Assembly (NCBI RefSeq): GCF_000215105.1
Contig: NC_015588.1
Location: 1,798,001 to 1,862,000, forward strand
Direction of reading: 5' to 3'
Length of the DNA stretch: 64,000 nucleotides
Source: Isoptericola variabilis 225
GTDB lineage: Bacteria; Actinomycetota; Actinomycetes; Actinomycetales; Cellulomonadaceae
Below, piece by piece: positions 41,190 to 49,556 of the stretch (within the stretch, counting starts at the first letter, position 1; every line of letters begins with the position of its first letter). Below the pieces are notes generated by a model. That model was not told the DNA's origin. It worked only from the letters and a program-made list of their open reading frames with translations, and made no database searches. A program made the translations under genes and the position numbers.

Positions 41190-42683
41190 ATGGCGGTGGT
41201 GACCACCAGGATCGTCCCGTCGGCGGCGGTCGCCGCGGCGGCGGCGACCGCCTCCGGCGCGGTCGTGGTGCTCTCTGCCGCGGCCCGCATCCCGGAGCTC
41301 GGCCACGCGGCCGGCGCCGCGTCGGTGGCCACGGCACCGTTCGTGCTCGGCATGGTCGTGCTGGCGGCCACCGGTGCTCTGCTGGCGACCCTCAAGCCCG
41401 GTGGCCCGATGGCGTGGCTCCTGATCGGCACCGGGTTGGCCGGCGTCGGCGGACGACTGGTCCTCGTCCTGGCGGTGCTCGCCCACCAGGAGGGGCACGG
41501 CACGGCAACGCCGCTGGGATGGCTCACGAACTGGGCCTGGCTGCCGATGCAGGTCCTGGCGGTCGTGCTCCTGCTCCGCTTCCCGGACGGCACACTGCCG
41601 TCCGGGCGCTGGCGCGGCGTCGAGGCGGCCGCCTTCGTCTGGGGTGCGGCCGGCGTCGTGACCACGGCGCTCGTGCCCGGACCCCTCGCGGCCACCCAGC
41701 TCGCACCGCGCACGAACCCTGTCGGGCTGGTCGCGCTCGCCGGACCGCTCGACGTCGCTCTCGGCGTGGTCTTCACGATCCAACCGCTGCTGCTGCTCGG
41801 CGGGACGGCAGCCCTCGTGCTCCGGTGGCGGCAGGCGCCGAGCGGCGAGCGTGCGCGGCTGCGCCACGTCGTGCTGGCGCTCGCGCTGCTCGCGGTCGCC
41901 ACGCCGCTCGCGCCGCTGTCGGGCGTCGGCGCGGTGCTGGAAGGGCTGGCCTGGCTCGTGCTCCCGGCGACAGTGGCGCACGCCGTCGTCCGGCGCGGAC
42001 TGTGGGACCTGGACCTACCGCGGCGGTTCGACCGCCTGCGCAGGGTGCGCGAGGAGGAGCGCGCCAGGTTGCAGCGGGACCTGCACGACTCGCTCGGCCC
42101 CTTGCTCGGTTCGATCTCGATGCGCGTCGAGGCCGCACGCCAGCTGCTGGGAACCCAGACGCCGCCCGGTGAGATCGACCGGGTCCTCGCCTCGGTCGGT
42201 GAATCGGCGGAAGCCGCCGTCGTCGAGGTTCGGCGGCTCGTCGACGAGCTGGGGCCCTCCGCGCTCGCGGAGACCGACCTGCGCACCGCGCTCGTCGAGC
42301 TCGTCGAACGGTCCTCCGGTCCCGGGCTCGAGGTGACGCTCGACGCGCCCGCCCCGCTTCCGCCGTTGGACGCGGCGGTCGAGATCGCCCTTTACCGGAT
42401 CGTGGGCGAGGCCGTGCGCAACGTCGCGCGGCACGCGCGGGCGTCCCGGTGCACGGTGAGCCTGCGCCCGCTCGGCACGGGCGTCTCGCTCGAGGTCGTC
42501 GACGACGGCGTCGGACTGCGCGGGCAGCCGCCCGGCGTCGGCCGGCGGGCGATGGCCGAGCGCGTCGAGGCGCTCGGCGGCCGGTTGGAGCTGAGCGAGC
42601 CGGCGACCGGTGGCGTGCGCGTGCGGGCCGAGATCCCCGCGCGGCACGGTTCGCCGGCGGGTGTCAGGGCGGTGACGTCGTGA
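41190..42683 (+). CDS. NarL-type sensor histidine kinase (HisKA_3)
   Basis: 497-residue membrane sensor. About eight hydrophobic segments fill residues 1-270 (no large extracellular domain, so the stimulus is probably in or at the membrane). The HisKA_3 dimerisation helix has LQRDLHDSLGPLLGS with phospho-acceptor H299. The C-terminal HATPase_c domain has the N box (GEAVRNVARHARAS) and G boxes (VVDDGVGLRG and GVGRRAMAERVEALGG). ATG at 41190. It overlaps its response regulator by 4 nt. Targets are unknown; the preceding membrane protein is a candidate. Confidence 0.92.
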   Translation: MAVVTTRIVPSAAVAAAAATASGAVVVLSAAARIPELGHAAGAASVATAPFVLGMVVLAATGALLATLKPGGPMAWLLIGTGLAGVGGRLVLVLAVLAHQEGHGTATPLGWLTNWAWLPMQVLAVVLLLRFPDGTLPSGRWRGVEAAAFVWGAAGVVTTALVPGPLAATQLAPRTNPVGLVALAGPLDVALGVVFTIQPLLLLGGTAALVLRWRQAPSGERARLRHVVLALALLAVATPLAPLSGVGAVLEGLAWLVLPATVAHAVVRRGLWDLDLPRRFDRLRRVREEERARLQRDLHDSLGPLLGSISMRVEAARQLLGTQTPPGEIDRVLASVGESAEAAVVEVRRLVDELGPSALAETDLRTALVELVERSSGPGLEVTLDAPAPLPPLDAAVEIALYRIVGEAVRNVARHARASRCTVSLRPLGTGVSLEVVDDGVGLRGQPPGVGRRAMAERVEALGGRLELSEPATGGVRVRAEIPARHGSPAGVRAVTS

Positions 42684-43342
42684 CCGTCCGCGTCGTGATC
42701 GCCGACGACCACCCGGTGTTCCTCGACGGCTTGCGCCTGCTGCTCGACACCGCCCCCGGCATCGAGGTCGTGGGGACCGCCGCGGACGGCGCCCAGCTGC
42801 TCGAGGTGGCCGGCCGTACCGCCGTCGACGTGGTGGTCGCCGATCTCGACATGCCCGGCCTCGACGGGGCCGCGGCCGCCCGTGCCCTGCTGGCGAACCG
42901 CAGCGACGTCGCCGTCCTCGTCCTCACGATGCACGACGACGACACGTCGGTCCGGCGCGCCCTGGCCGCCGGGGCGCGCGGTTACGTGCTCAAGGGCGCG
43001 GCGCCCGGGTCGATCGTCCGCGCCGTGCACGCCGTCGCCGAAGGAGACACAGTCCTGAACGGGGACGTGGGTGCACGCGTGCTGCGGGCCGCGGCCGACG
43101 CGCGCGGAGGAGCTGGCACGACGGCGCCACCGCCGGGCCTTGCCTCACTGACGGTGCGCGAGGCCGAGGTGCTCGAGCTCGTCGCTCAGGGGCTGGGGAA
43201 CCATGCCATCGCGGGCCGTCTGCACCTGTCGGTCAAGACGGTGCAGAACCGGGTCAGCGACCTGCTGGCCAAGACCGGCGCCGCCAGCCGAGCCGAGCTG
43301 GTCGCCCGCGCACGCGACGCCGGCATGGGCGGTCGCGCGTAG
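42680..43342 (+). CDS. NarL/LuxR-type response regulator
   Basis: 220 residues. Receiver domain with the acidic pair in VIADDHPVFLDGL, phospho-acceptor D55 (VVADLDMPGLDG), Thr in VLVLTMHDDD and Lys in GYVLKGAAPG. C-terminal LuxR HTH: LTVREAEVLELVAQGLGNHAIAGRLHLSVKTVQNRVSDLLAKTGAASRAELV. GTG at 42680 overlaps the kinase stop (GTGA), so the pair is coupled. A 7-bp hairpin follows. Confidence 0.93.
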   Translation: MTVRVVIADDHPVFLDGLRLLLDTAPGIEVVGTAADGAQLLEVAGRTAVDVVVADLDMPGLDGAAAARALLANRSDVAVLVLTMHDDDTSVRRALAAGARGYVLKGAAPGSIVRAVHAVAEGDTVLNGDVGARVLRAAADARGGAGTTAPPPGLASLTVREAEVLELVAQGLGNHAIAGRLHLSVKTVQNRVSDLLAKTGAASRAELVARARDAGMGGRA

Positions 43343-43371
43343 CCCGACGCCGTCCGCAGCTCCACCCTCCC

Positions 43372-43388
43372 GACGGCGAGCCGCCGTC
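43372..43388. terminator. Short hairpin between the response regulator and trkH
   Basis: GACGGCG-AGC-CGCCGTC, 7-bp perfect stem with a 3-nt loop, between two converging genes. A weak but plausible bidirectional terminator. Confidence 0.45.
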
Positions 43389-43424
43389 TCGTCCCTGAGA
43401 GAGCCGGACCTGTCGACGGAGCGG

Positions 43425-44852
43425 TTAGCCGATGATCATCGCCGACTCGGGCCTGCGGTAGAGCCGTCGTCGCTCGCGCAGGGCCAGGGACGTCCCGAGC
43501 GTGATCGGGCCGAGCCGGCCGACGAACATCAGCACCACGAGGATGAGCTGGTCCCACGCCGGCAGCGACGCCGTGATCCCGGTCGACAGCCCGGTGGTGG
43601 AGAACGCCGAGACGACCTCGAAGAGGATCGCGTCGAGGGCGAACGTCGTCGTGGTCACCGTCATGACGAAGGTCGGCACGACCACGGCGGCCACGCCGAG
43701 GAGCGCGACGGTGAGCGCCTGTCGCTGGGTCGTCACGGCGAGCCGCCGGTCGAACACCTCGACGTCGGGGTCGCCGCGCAGCTCGGACCAGATGACGAAC
43801 GCGAGCGCGGCGAACGTGCCGACCTTGATGCCTCCCCCGGTGCCGGCGGATCCGGCACCGATGAACATGAGGATGTCCGTGAAGAACCACGTGCCGTTGT
43901 TGAGCTCGCTCGTCGGCACCGAGTTGAACCCGGCGGTGCGCGGCATGACGGCCTGGGTGAACGCGGCCAGGAGCTTGCCGGGCACGTCGAGGGGTCCGAA
44001 CGTCCGTGGGTTGCCCCACTCGGCGAGCAGGAAGACGAGCGTGCCGACGGTCAGCAGCACCGCCGTCGTGCCCACCGTGATCCGGGAGTGGATGCTCCAC
44101 CACCGGGGCCGCAGGAGGTGACCGTCGCCCGACCGGTGCAGCCGCCACAGCTCCAGCAGGACCGGGAAGCCCAGCCCTCCGACGATCACGGCGGCGCAGA
44201 TCGGAAGGCAGACCCACGGGTCGGCCACGAACCGGACGAGCGAGTCCGAGTACAGCGAGAACCCGGCGTTGTTGAACGCCGAGACCGCGTGGAACGCCCC
44301 GGACCACGCCGCGTGAGCCGGGCTCTCGTCGTAGGACACCATGAGGCGGGCGGCGACCACCGACGCGACGAGCGCCTCGGCGACGACCGTGAGGCGCAGC
44401 GCCCCGAGCAGGACGCGCCGCACGTCGCCCAGACCCACGGTGTGCGTGGACTCGGCCGCGACGAGGCGCGTGCTCAGGCCGAGCCGGCGCGTCAGGAGCA
44501 CGCCCAGCAGCGACGCGACGGTCATGACCCCGAACCCGCCCACCTGGATCAGGGCGAGGATGACGACCTGCCCGAACGGCGTCCAGAACGTCTCGGTGTC
44601 CACGACCACGAGGCCCGTGACGCAGACCGCGGACGTCGTGGTGAAGAGGGCCTCCACGAACGTCGCCCGCCGGCCCGTCGACGCGACGGGCAGGGAGAGA
44701 AGGAGGGTGCCGACGGCGATCGCGCCGACGAAGCCCAGGGTGACCAGCTGGGCGGGCCGACGTCGAAGGCTGGCCGGGGAGGGGCCCGACGCCCGGGGGG
44801 TCGGGCGCCCGTCGTGGCGGACGACGTCGGGCTGCGGGCGAGGGAAACGCAC
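43425..44852 (-). CDS. trkH: TrkH/KtrB-type potassium uptake channel subunit
   Basis: 475-residue membrane protein with the four-fold M1-P-M2 plan of Trk/Ktr/HKT transporters. Selectivity-filter loops are visible: TTSAVCVTGLVVVD, SAFNNAGFSLYSD, MPRTAGFNSV and SAFSTTGLSTG, each with its filter Gly; the GAGSAGTGGGIKVGT stretch is a family hallmark. It needs a cytosolic TrkA/KtrA gating ring, which is not encoded nearby. GTG at 44852. It is divergent from a KdpD/KdpE-like two-component system across 167 bp that contains tandem GTCA repeats, so expression is probably controlled by K+ status. Confidence 0.92.
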   Translation of the reverse strand: MRFPRPQPDVVRHDGRPTPRASGPSPASLRRRPAQLVTLGFVGAIAVGTLLLSLPVASTGRRATFVEALFTTTSAVCVTGLVVVDTETFWTPFGQVVILALIQVGGFGVMTVASLLGVLLTRRLGLSTRLVAAESTHTVGLGDVRRVLLGALRLTVVAEALVASVVAARLMVSYDESPAHAAWSGAFHAVSAFNNAGFSLYSDSLVRFVADPWVCLPICAAVIVGGLGFPVLLELWRLHRSGDGHLLRPRWWSIHSRITVGTTAVLLTVGTLVFLLAEWGNPRTFGPLDVPGKLLAAFTQAVMPRTAGFNSVPTSELNNGTWFFTDILMFIGAGSAGTGGGIKVGTFAALAFVIWSELRGDPDVEVFDRRLAVTTQRQALTVALLGVAAVVVPTFVMTVTTTTFALDAILFEVVSAFSTTGLSTGITASLPAWDQLILVVLMFVGRLGPITLGTSLALRERRRLYRRPESAMIIG

Positions 44853-44896
44853 GATGTACCAGTCTTGTCCTCGCGCGGCACCGGCGGGCCGGGCAG

Positions 44897-44950
44897 GCCG
44901 TCAAGGTCCTGTCAGAGGTCCGGGCGTGGCCGTCAAGGTTCCGTCAAAGG
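44897..44950. promoter_or_regulatory. Tandem direct repeats, candidate KdpE-type binding sites
   Basis: Two 22-bp near-identical repeats (44897-44918 and 44929-44950, 32 bp apart) each contain two GTCA-starting half sites: GTCAAGG...GTCAGAGG and GTCAAGG...GTCAAAGG. Half sites within a repeat are 11 bp apart, the two repeats about three helical turns. Direct repeats at about 11 bp are the usual target form for OmpR-class response regulators. They lie between trkH and the KdpD-like kinase gene. Confidence 0.6.
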
Positions 44951-45019
44951 GCGCCGTCGCGCCCCGCGCACGCCCGGCGGGCGCTCCTGCCACGACGCTC
45001 GGTGCACCACACTGATCCC

Positions 45020-46501
45020 ATGAGCGCACGACGGCGCACCCGGCCCACGCTCCTGGCCCCCGCACGCCTGGCCCTCGGATGGGTGCTGGCGCTGCTGCTG
45101 CCGGTCGCGCTCACGGCCGGGTTCTCGGTCGTCGACAGCGACCGCGTCGCCCTGGCCCAGGAGGTCATGCTCTTCCTCGCGGGAGTGGTCGCCGTGGCGC
45201 TGGTCGGCGGTCTGTGGCCCGCGGTCGCGACCGCCGTCGTGTCCAACCTGTGCCTCAACTGGTTCTTCACCCAGCCGGTGGGTCGCCTGCACGTGTCGGA
45301 GCCCGAGAACGCGCTCGCCCTCGCCGTGTTCGTCGTCGTCGCGGTCGCCGTCGCGTCCGTCGTCGACCTCGCCGCGCGCCGCACCGCCCAGGCCGCCCGC
45401 GCCCGCGCCGAGGCCTCGGCCCTCGCCGCGCTCGCGCGGTCGGTGCTCTCGGGCGAGGACACCGCGCAGGCCGTCGTGGAGCGGGTCGCGGAGACCTTCC
45501 CCGTCGCGCACGCGCGCCTCGAGGAACGCGACGACGAAGGCGCGCCCTGGCACGCCGTCGCGGCCGCCGACGGTCCCCAGGAACCGCCCGCCGGCGGGGG
45601 CGCGCGCCGGGCCGGAGTCGACGCCGAGACCGAGGTGCGCATCGACCCGCTGCGCCGCCTGCTGCTGCGCGGTCGGCCGCTGTCGGCCGCCGACCGGCAG
45701 GCCGTCGAGGCGTTCGGCGCACAGGCCGGGATCGTGCTCGAGCACCGCCGCCTGCGCGAGCGCGCCGAGCAGGCGCACGCGCTCGAGCTCGCCGAGGCGA
45801 CCCGGACCGCGCTCCTCGCCGCCGTGTCCCACGACCTGCGCACCCCGCTGGCCGCGACCCGGGCGGCCGTGGACGGTCTCGCCGCGCACGACGTCGACCT
45901 GCACCCCGACGACCGCGAGGCCCTCGTCGGCACCATCGCCGAGTCCACCACCCGCCTCGAACGTCTCATCGGCAACCTGCTCGACATCTCCCGCCTGCAG
46001 ACGGGAGCCGTGCACCCCGTGCTGCGCCCGACCAGCCTCGAGGAGGTCGTGCCCCTCGCCGTCGAGCCCTGGCTCGACGCGATCGCGCTCGACGTGCCCG
46101 AGGACCTCCCGCTCGTGCACACCGACGCCGGCCTGCTCGAACGTGTCGTCGCCAACCTGGTGTCCAACGCGGTGCGCCACGCCCCCGACGGAGCGCCGGC
46201 TCTCGTCACCGCGTCCGCGAGCGCCGACCGCGTCGAGCTCCGCGTCGTCGACACCGGTCCTGGCGTGCCGCGTGCGCGCCGGCAGACGATGTTCGAGCCC
46301 TTCCAGCGCCTCGACGACACCGGGGCCGACGGGCTCGGACTCGGCCTCGCCGTCGCGGCGGGCCTGTCCCGCGCCATCGGTGCGGAGCTGGTCGCGCGTG
46401 ACACGCCGGGCGGCGGCCTGACGATGGCGCTGAGCGTCCCCCGGGCCGCCGCCACCGAGGCGCCGCGCGCCGCGGACGGCCGTGATGGGATCGACCTGTG
46501 A
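45020..46501 (+). CDS. KdpD-like sensor histidine kinase without the KdpD N-terminal domain
   Basis: 493 residues. A DUF4118-type bundle of three or four TM helices (about 18-115, including SNLCLNWFFTQPVGRLHV) is followed by a GAF-like segment (about 130-240), then HisKA with H271 (AAVSHDLRTPLAATRAAV), N box NLVSNAVRHAPDG, and G boxes VVDTGPGVPRA and GLGLGLAVAAGL. Canonical KdpD has about 400 extra N-terminal residues (KdpD and universal-stress domains); these are absent, so cytosolic ligand sensing must differ. ATG at 45020. It overlaps the response regulator gene by 4 nt. Confidence 0.9.
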   Translation: MSARRRTRPTLLAPARLALGWVLALLLPVALTAGFSVVDSDRVALAQEVMLFLAGVVAVALVGGLWPAVATAVVSNLCLNWFFTQPVGRLHVSEPENALALAVFVVVAVAVASVVDLAARRTAQAARARAEASALAALARSVLSGEDTAQAVVERVAETFPVAHARLEERDDEGAPWHAVAAADGPQEPPAGGGARRAGVDAETEVRIDPLRRLLLRGRPLSAADRQAVEAFGAQAGIVLEHRRLRERAEQAHALELAEATRTALLAAVSHDLRTPLAATRAAVDGLAAHDVDLHPDDREALVGTIAESTTRLERLIGNLLDISRLQTGAVHPVLRPTSLEEVVPLAVEPWLDAIALDVPEDLPLVHTDAGLLERVVANLVSNAVRHAPDGAPALVTASASADRVELRVVDTGPGVPRARRQTMFEPFQRLDDTGADGLGLGLAVAAGLSRAIGAELVARDTPGGGLTMALSVPRAAATEAPRAADGRDGIDL

Positions 46502-47211
46502 GCGAGCGGCAGGACGGACGGGCACCGGCGTCGGGCAACCACGTGCTCGTGGTCGACGACGACGCGGGCCTGACCCGCGCGCTCGCCATCAACCTGCGCG
46601 CCCACGGCTGGCAGGTGACGACGGCGGCGACCGGGGCGGACGCCCTGAGCGCGGCCGCGACCGCCCACCCCGACGTCGTCCTGCTCGACCTCGGTCTTCC
46701 CGACCTGGCCGGGCTCGACGTCATCACCGGCGTGAGGGGCTGGAGCCGCGTGCCGATCGTCGTGCTGTCGGCGCGCCAGCTCGGCGACGACAAGGTCGCC
46801 GCGCTCGACGCCGGGGCCGACGACTACGTGACGAAGCCGTTCGCGATGAACGAGCTCCTGGCGCGGCTGCGCGCCGCGGTGCGCCGGGCGCAACCCGCCG
46901 AGGACGCCGAGCCGGTGGTCGAGGCCGGCGACCTGCGCATCGACCTGGCGCGGCGCGTCGTCTCCCGCGCGGGGCAGGACGTCCGGCTCACGCCCACCGA
47001 GTGGGCGCTGCTCGAGGTCCTCGTGCGCCACCGCGGCCGCCTCGTGGGCCGCCAGCAGCTCCTGCACGAGGTGTGGGGACCTGCCTACTCGAGCGAGACC
47101 AACTACCTGCGCGTGTACACCGCCCAGCTGCGACGCAAGCTCGAGGCGGACCCCGCCCACCCGCGCCACATCCTCACGCACCCCGGAGCCGGGTACCGCT
47201 TCGAGGCGTGA
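46498..47211 (+). CDS. kdpE: KdpE-like OmpR-family response regulator
   Basis: 237 residues. Receiver: acidic pocket in VLVVDDDAG, phospho-acceptor D64 (VVLLDLGLPDLAG), Lys in DYVTKPFAM. Winged-helix DNA-binding domain: LTPTEWALLEVLVRHRGRLVGRQQLLHEVWG through ETNYLRVYTAQLRRKLE and ILTHPGAGYRFEA, closely KdpE-like. GTG at 46498 overlaps the kinase stop. No kdpFABC genes are in the window, and the adjacent divergent gene is trkH, so this pair probably regulates Trk-type uptake through the repeats at 44897-44950. Confidence 0.9.
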   Translation: MSERQDGRAPASGNHVLVVDDDAGLTRALAINLRAHGWQVTTAATGADALSAAATAHPDVVLLDLGLPDLAGLDVITGVRGWSRVPIVVLSARQLGDDKVAALDAGADDYVTKPFAMNELLARLRAAVRRAQPAEDAEPVVEAGDLRIDLARRVVSRAGQDVRLTPTEWALLEVLVRHRGRLVGRQQLLHEVWGPAYSSETNYLRVYTAQLRRKLEADPAHPRHILTHPGAGYRFEA

Positions 47212-47290
47212 CTTCGCTGGCTGGAGCGCCGAGGAGTCGTGTCGCGTTCCGGGTCCCCCGAGCACGGCCCTCGTCCCTCCCGCAACGGCA

Positions 47291-47323
47291 AGACCCCCGA
47301 CCTGCCAGGCAGGTCGGGGGTCT
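47291..47323 (+). terminator. 16-bp perfect terminator after kdpE
   Basis: Positions 47291-47306 pair exactly with 47308-47323 around a single base; in practice the inner pairs open to a small loop. It is 79 nt after the kdpE stop and 8 nt before the left end of the IS256 element. Confidence 0.75.
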
Positions 47324-47331
47324 ATGACGTG

Positions 47332-47358
47332 GGGTCTGTCTGATTAACGGTGGGTGGG
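47332..47358 (+). repeat. IS256 left inverted repeat
   Basis: 27 bp beginning GGGTCTGTCTGATTAACGG. Matches the right end with three transitions. Confidence 0.8.
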
Positions 47359-47405
47359 TCTCGGCCTGACACGCTGGACGTGGTGTCTGGCGGGAAGCAG
47401 GCAGA

Positions 47406-48672
47406 GTGACCGAGATCGTCGAGCCCGTGACGCTCGACGATGACGAGAAGCAGGCGCTGGCACAGCAGTTGGTCGCTCAGGCGAAGGCGGCGGGGATCGA
47501 CCTGGTCGGGCCGGACGGTCTGCTGACCGGGCTGACGAAGCAGGTGTTGGAGACGGCGCTGGAGGAGGAACTGACCGAGCACCTGGGTTACCCGCCGGGC
47601 GAGCGGGAGGCCATGACGGGGACGAACGAGCGCGACGGAACCCGGCCCAAGACGGTGCTGACCGAGATCGGCCCGGTGCAGATCGACGTGCCTCGCGACC
47701 GGGACGGCAGCTTCGAGCCGGCGATCGTGCGCAAACGTCAGCGGCGTCTGACCGGTGTCGACGAGCTGGTGCTGTCGCTGACCGCGCGGGGGCTGACGAC
47801 CGGGGAGATCAGCGCGCACTTCGCCGAGGTCTACGGCGCGAGCGTCTCCAAGGACACGGTCAGCCGGATCACGGACAAGGGTCGTGGCCGAGATGGCCGA
47901 GTGGCAGACCCGGCCGCTGGACGAGGTCTACCCCGTGATCTTCATCGACGCTCTGGTCGTCAAGGTCCGCGACGGGCAGGTCACGAACAAGCCGTTCTAC
48001 GTCGTCATCGGGGTCACCACCCGCGGGGAGCGCGACATCCTGGGGATCTGGGCCGGCGACGGCGGCGAGGGCGCGAAGTTCTGGCTGAACGTGCTGACCG
48101 AGATCAAGAACCGGGGCGTGGCCGACGTGTGCATCGCGGTCTGCGACGGGCTCAGGGGCCTTCCGGAGGCGATCACCACCACGTGGGAGCTGGCGCAGGT
48201 CCAGACGTGCGTGATCCATCTGATCCGTAACACCTTCCGGTACGCGGCCCGCCAGGACTGGGACGCGATGGCCCGCGACCTGAAGCCGATCTACACGGCC
48301 GTGAACGCCGAGCAGGCCGAGATGCGGATGGACGAGTTCGCCGCGAAATGGGCGGGCAAGTACCCGGCCGCGGTCAGGCTGTGGCGCAACGCGTGGGGGG
48401 AGTTCATCGGCTTCCTGGACTACGACGTTGAGATCCGCAAGATCATCTGCACCACGAACGCGATCGAGTCCCTCAACGCCCGCTACCGGCGAGCGGTGCG
48501 CGCCCGAGGCCACTTCCCGAACGACGCCGCGGCACTGAAGTGCCTCTACCTCGTCACCCGCTCCCTGGACCCCACCGGCCGCGGTCGGGCACGATAGGTC
48601 ATCAGGTGGAAGGCCGCGCTGAACGCGTTCGCGATCACCTTCGAGGGGCGCATCAACCCCTCGAGCAACTGA
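47406..48672 (+). pseudogene. IS256-family (Mutator) transposase, frameshift plus nonsense mutation
   Basis: The N-terminal part from GTG 47406 (LDDDEKQALAQQLVAQAKAAG, TEHLGYPPGER, IGPVQIDVPRDRDGSFEP, GLTTGEISAHFAEVYGASVSKDTVSRITDK) runs into a +1 frameshift near 47880, where AAGGGTCG stands for AAGGTCG. The next frame continues VAEMAEWQTRPLDEVYPVIFIDALVVK (first catalytic Asp), CDGLRGLPEAI (second Asp region), VIHLIRNTFRYA, and TTNAIESLNARYRRAVRARGHFPND (catalytic Glu). It ends early at a TAG (48595-48597) where homologues have Trp; beyond it RWKAALNAFAITFEGRI continues to a natural TGA at 48672. Two independent lesions make this copy inactive. Confidence 0.85.
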
Positions 48673-48684
48673 AGGATGCCGAGC

Positions 48685-48711
48685 CCCGCCCACCGTTGAT
48701 CGGACAGACCC
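48685..48711 (-). repeat. IS256 right inverted repeat
   Basis: Reverse complement begins GGGTCTGTCCGATCAACGG, matching the left end at 24 of 27 positions. Confidence 0.8.
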
Positions 48712-48728
48712 GATCTGTGGCCGCGGCG

Positions 48729-49412
48729 CTACGCCGTCGCTGGCGTCGTGCCCCAGCGGGACCGGATGAGGTCGACGACGAGCCGCATGTGCGCGGCCAT
48801 GTCGACCGGCACCCCGGCGTGGAGCGGCGCCGCCCCGGGCTCGCCGCCCTCGGCCTCCTCGTCGGCCCGCGCGCACAGCCACTGCAGCTGGATGCCGTCG
48901 GACAGCGCGACGATCGTGCGCGCGAGCTCGCGCGACGGCGCGTCGGAGTGGACGACGCCGAGCCCCTTGCCGCGCTCGAATACCGCGGCCGTCTCCTGCA
49001 CGGCCCGAACGAAGTGCTGGTGGAGCCACTGGTGCGCCGGGTGATCGGCGTCGACGCCGTCCACGGCCATCGCGCTGTACAGGCGGACCATGGCGGGCTG
49101 GCCGCTGTTGTGCTCGACGAGCTCGACCCATCGCTCGAGGAACGCCCAGGTGTCGCCGTCGAAAGCCTCCATGCCGACGAAGTCCCGCTGGTCTCGGCGG
49201 TCGAGGACCTCGGAGTAGATCGCCTCCTTGGACCCGAAGTGGTGCAGCACCCCGGCCTTCGAGATCTCGGCGGCCTCGGCGATGTCGCGGAGCGACGTCG
49301 CCGCGTAGCCTCGCTCGGCGAACAGCGCGAAGGCCTCCTGGAGGATCCGCTCGCGCTTGTCCTCGCTGCCGGCGCGAGGACGTCCGGGCCGTCGGGCCGC
49401 CACCTGTGTCAC
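48729..49412 (-). CDS. TetR-family regulator of the sugar MFS/beta-glucosidase unit
   Basis: 227 residues. HTH region: RERILQEAFALFAERGYAATSLRDIAEAAEISKAGVLHHFGSKEAIYSEVLDRRD. The C-terminal domain (QWLHQHFVRAVQETAAVFERG, ALSDGIQLQWLCARADEE) is of the TetR_C type common near glycoside hydrolase genes. GTG at 49412. It is divergent from an MFS carrier and GH3 gene with a palindromic sequence in the 144-bp gap, so control of that operon by a sugar or glycoside is likely. Its 3' end lies 18 nt from the IS256 right end. Confidence 0.9.
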   Translation of the reverse strand: MTQVAARRPGRPRAGSEDKRERILQEAFALFAERGYAATSLRDIAEAAEISKAGVLHHFGSKEAIYSEVLDRRDQRDFVGMEAFDGDTWAFLERWVELVEHNSGQPAMVRLYSAMAVDGVDADHPAHQWLHQHFVRAVQETAAVFERGKGLGVVHSDAPSRELARTIVALSDGIQLQWLCARADEEAEGGEPGAAPLHAGVPVDMAAHMRLVVDLIRSRWGTTPATA

Positions 49413-49452
49413 GACAGCAGCCTATCCAGAGAGTTCATCGCCGTCGCGTTCA

Positions 49453-49473
49453 TTTAACTGTCCAGTCGGTAAA
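49453..49473. promoter_or_regulatory. Candidate TetR operator in the divergent promoter
   Basis: An imperfect dyad, TTTAAC...GGTAAA, with an internal ACTG-TC-CAGT, centred about 50 bp upstream of the tetR start and about 95 bp before the MFS gene. AT-richer than its surroundings and of typical TetR operator length. Confidence 0.45.
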
Positions 49474-49556
49474 TCCCCATGCTACGGTGACGCCCGACAC
49501 AGAGAAGCGGCCCGCGCAGCAGCGGGCCGGCACCCCTTACTGACGCAGAAGTCACA

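Larger units (their letters stand above)
47332..48711 (+). mobile_element. IS256-family insertion sequence with inactive transposase
   Basis: About 1.38 kb bounded by 27-bp imperfect inverted repeats (three mismatches) that start GGGTCTGTC. One Mutator-type transposase gene fills it but has two lesions. The 8 bp outside each end (ATGACGTG on the left, GATCTGTG on the right) do not match, so no target-site duplication is seen; IS256 elements normally make 8-9 bp duplications. This suggests an old insertion or a rearrangement at one end. Confidence 0.85.

Noticed and set aside
43425..47211. A full Kdp potassium system
   Set aside because: No kdpF, kdpA, kdpB or kdpC gene is present; the regulated neighbour is trkH.
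47324..48719. Target-site duplication for the IS256 element
   Set aside because: The flanking 8-mers ATGACGTG and GATCTGTG do not match, and shifting the ends by one or two bases does not help.
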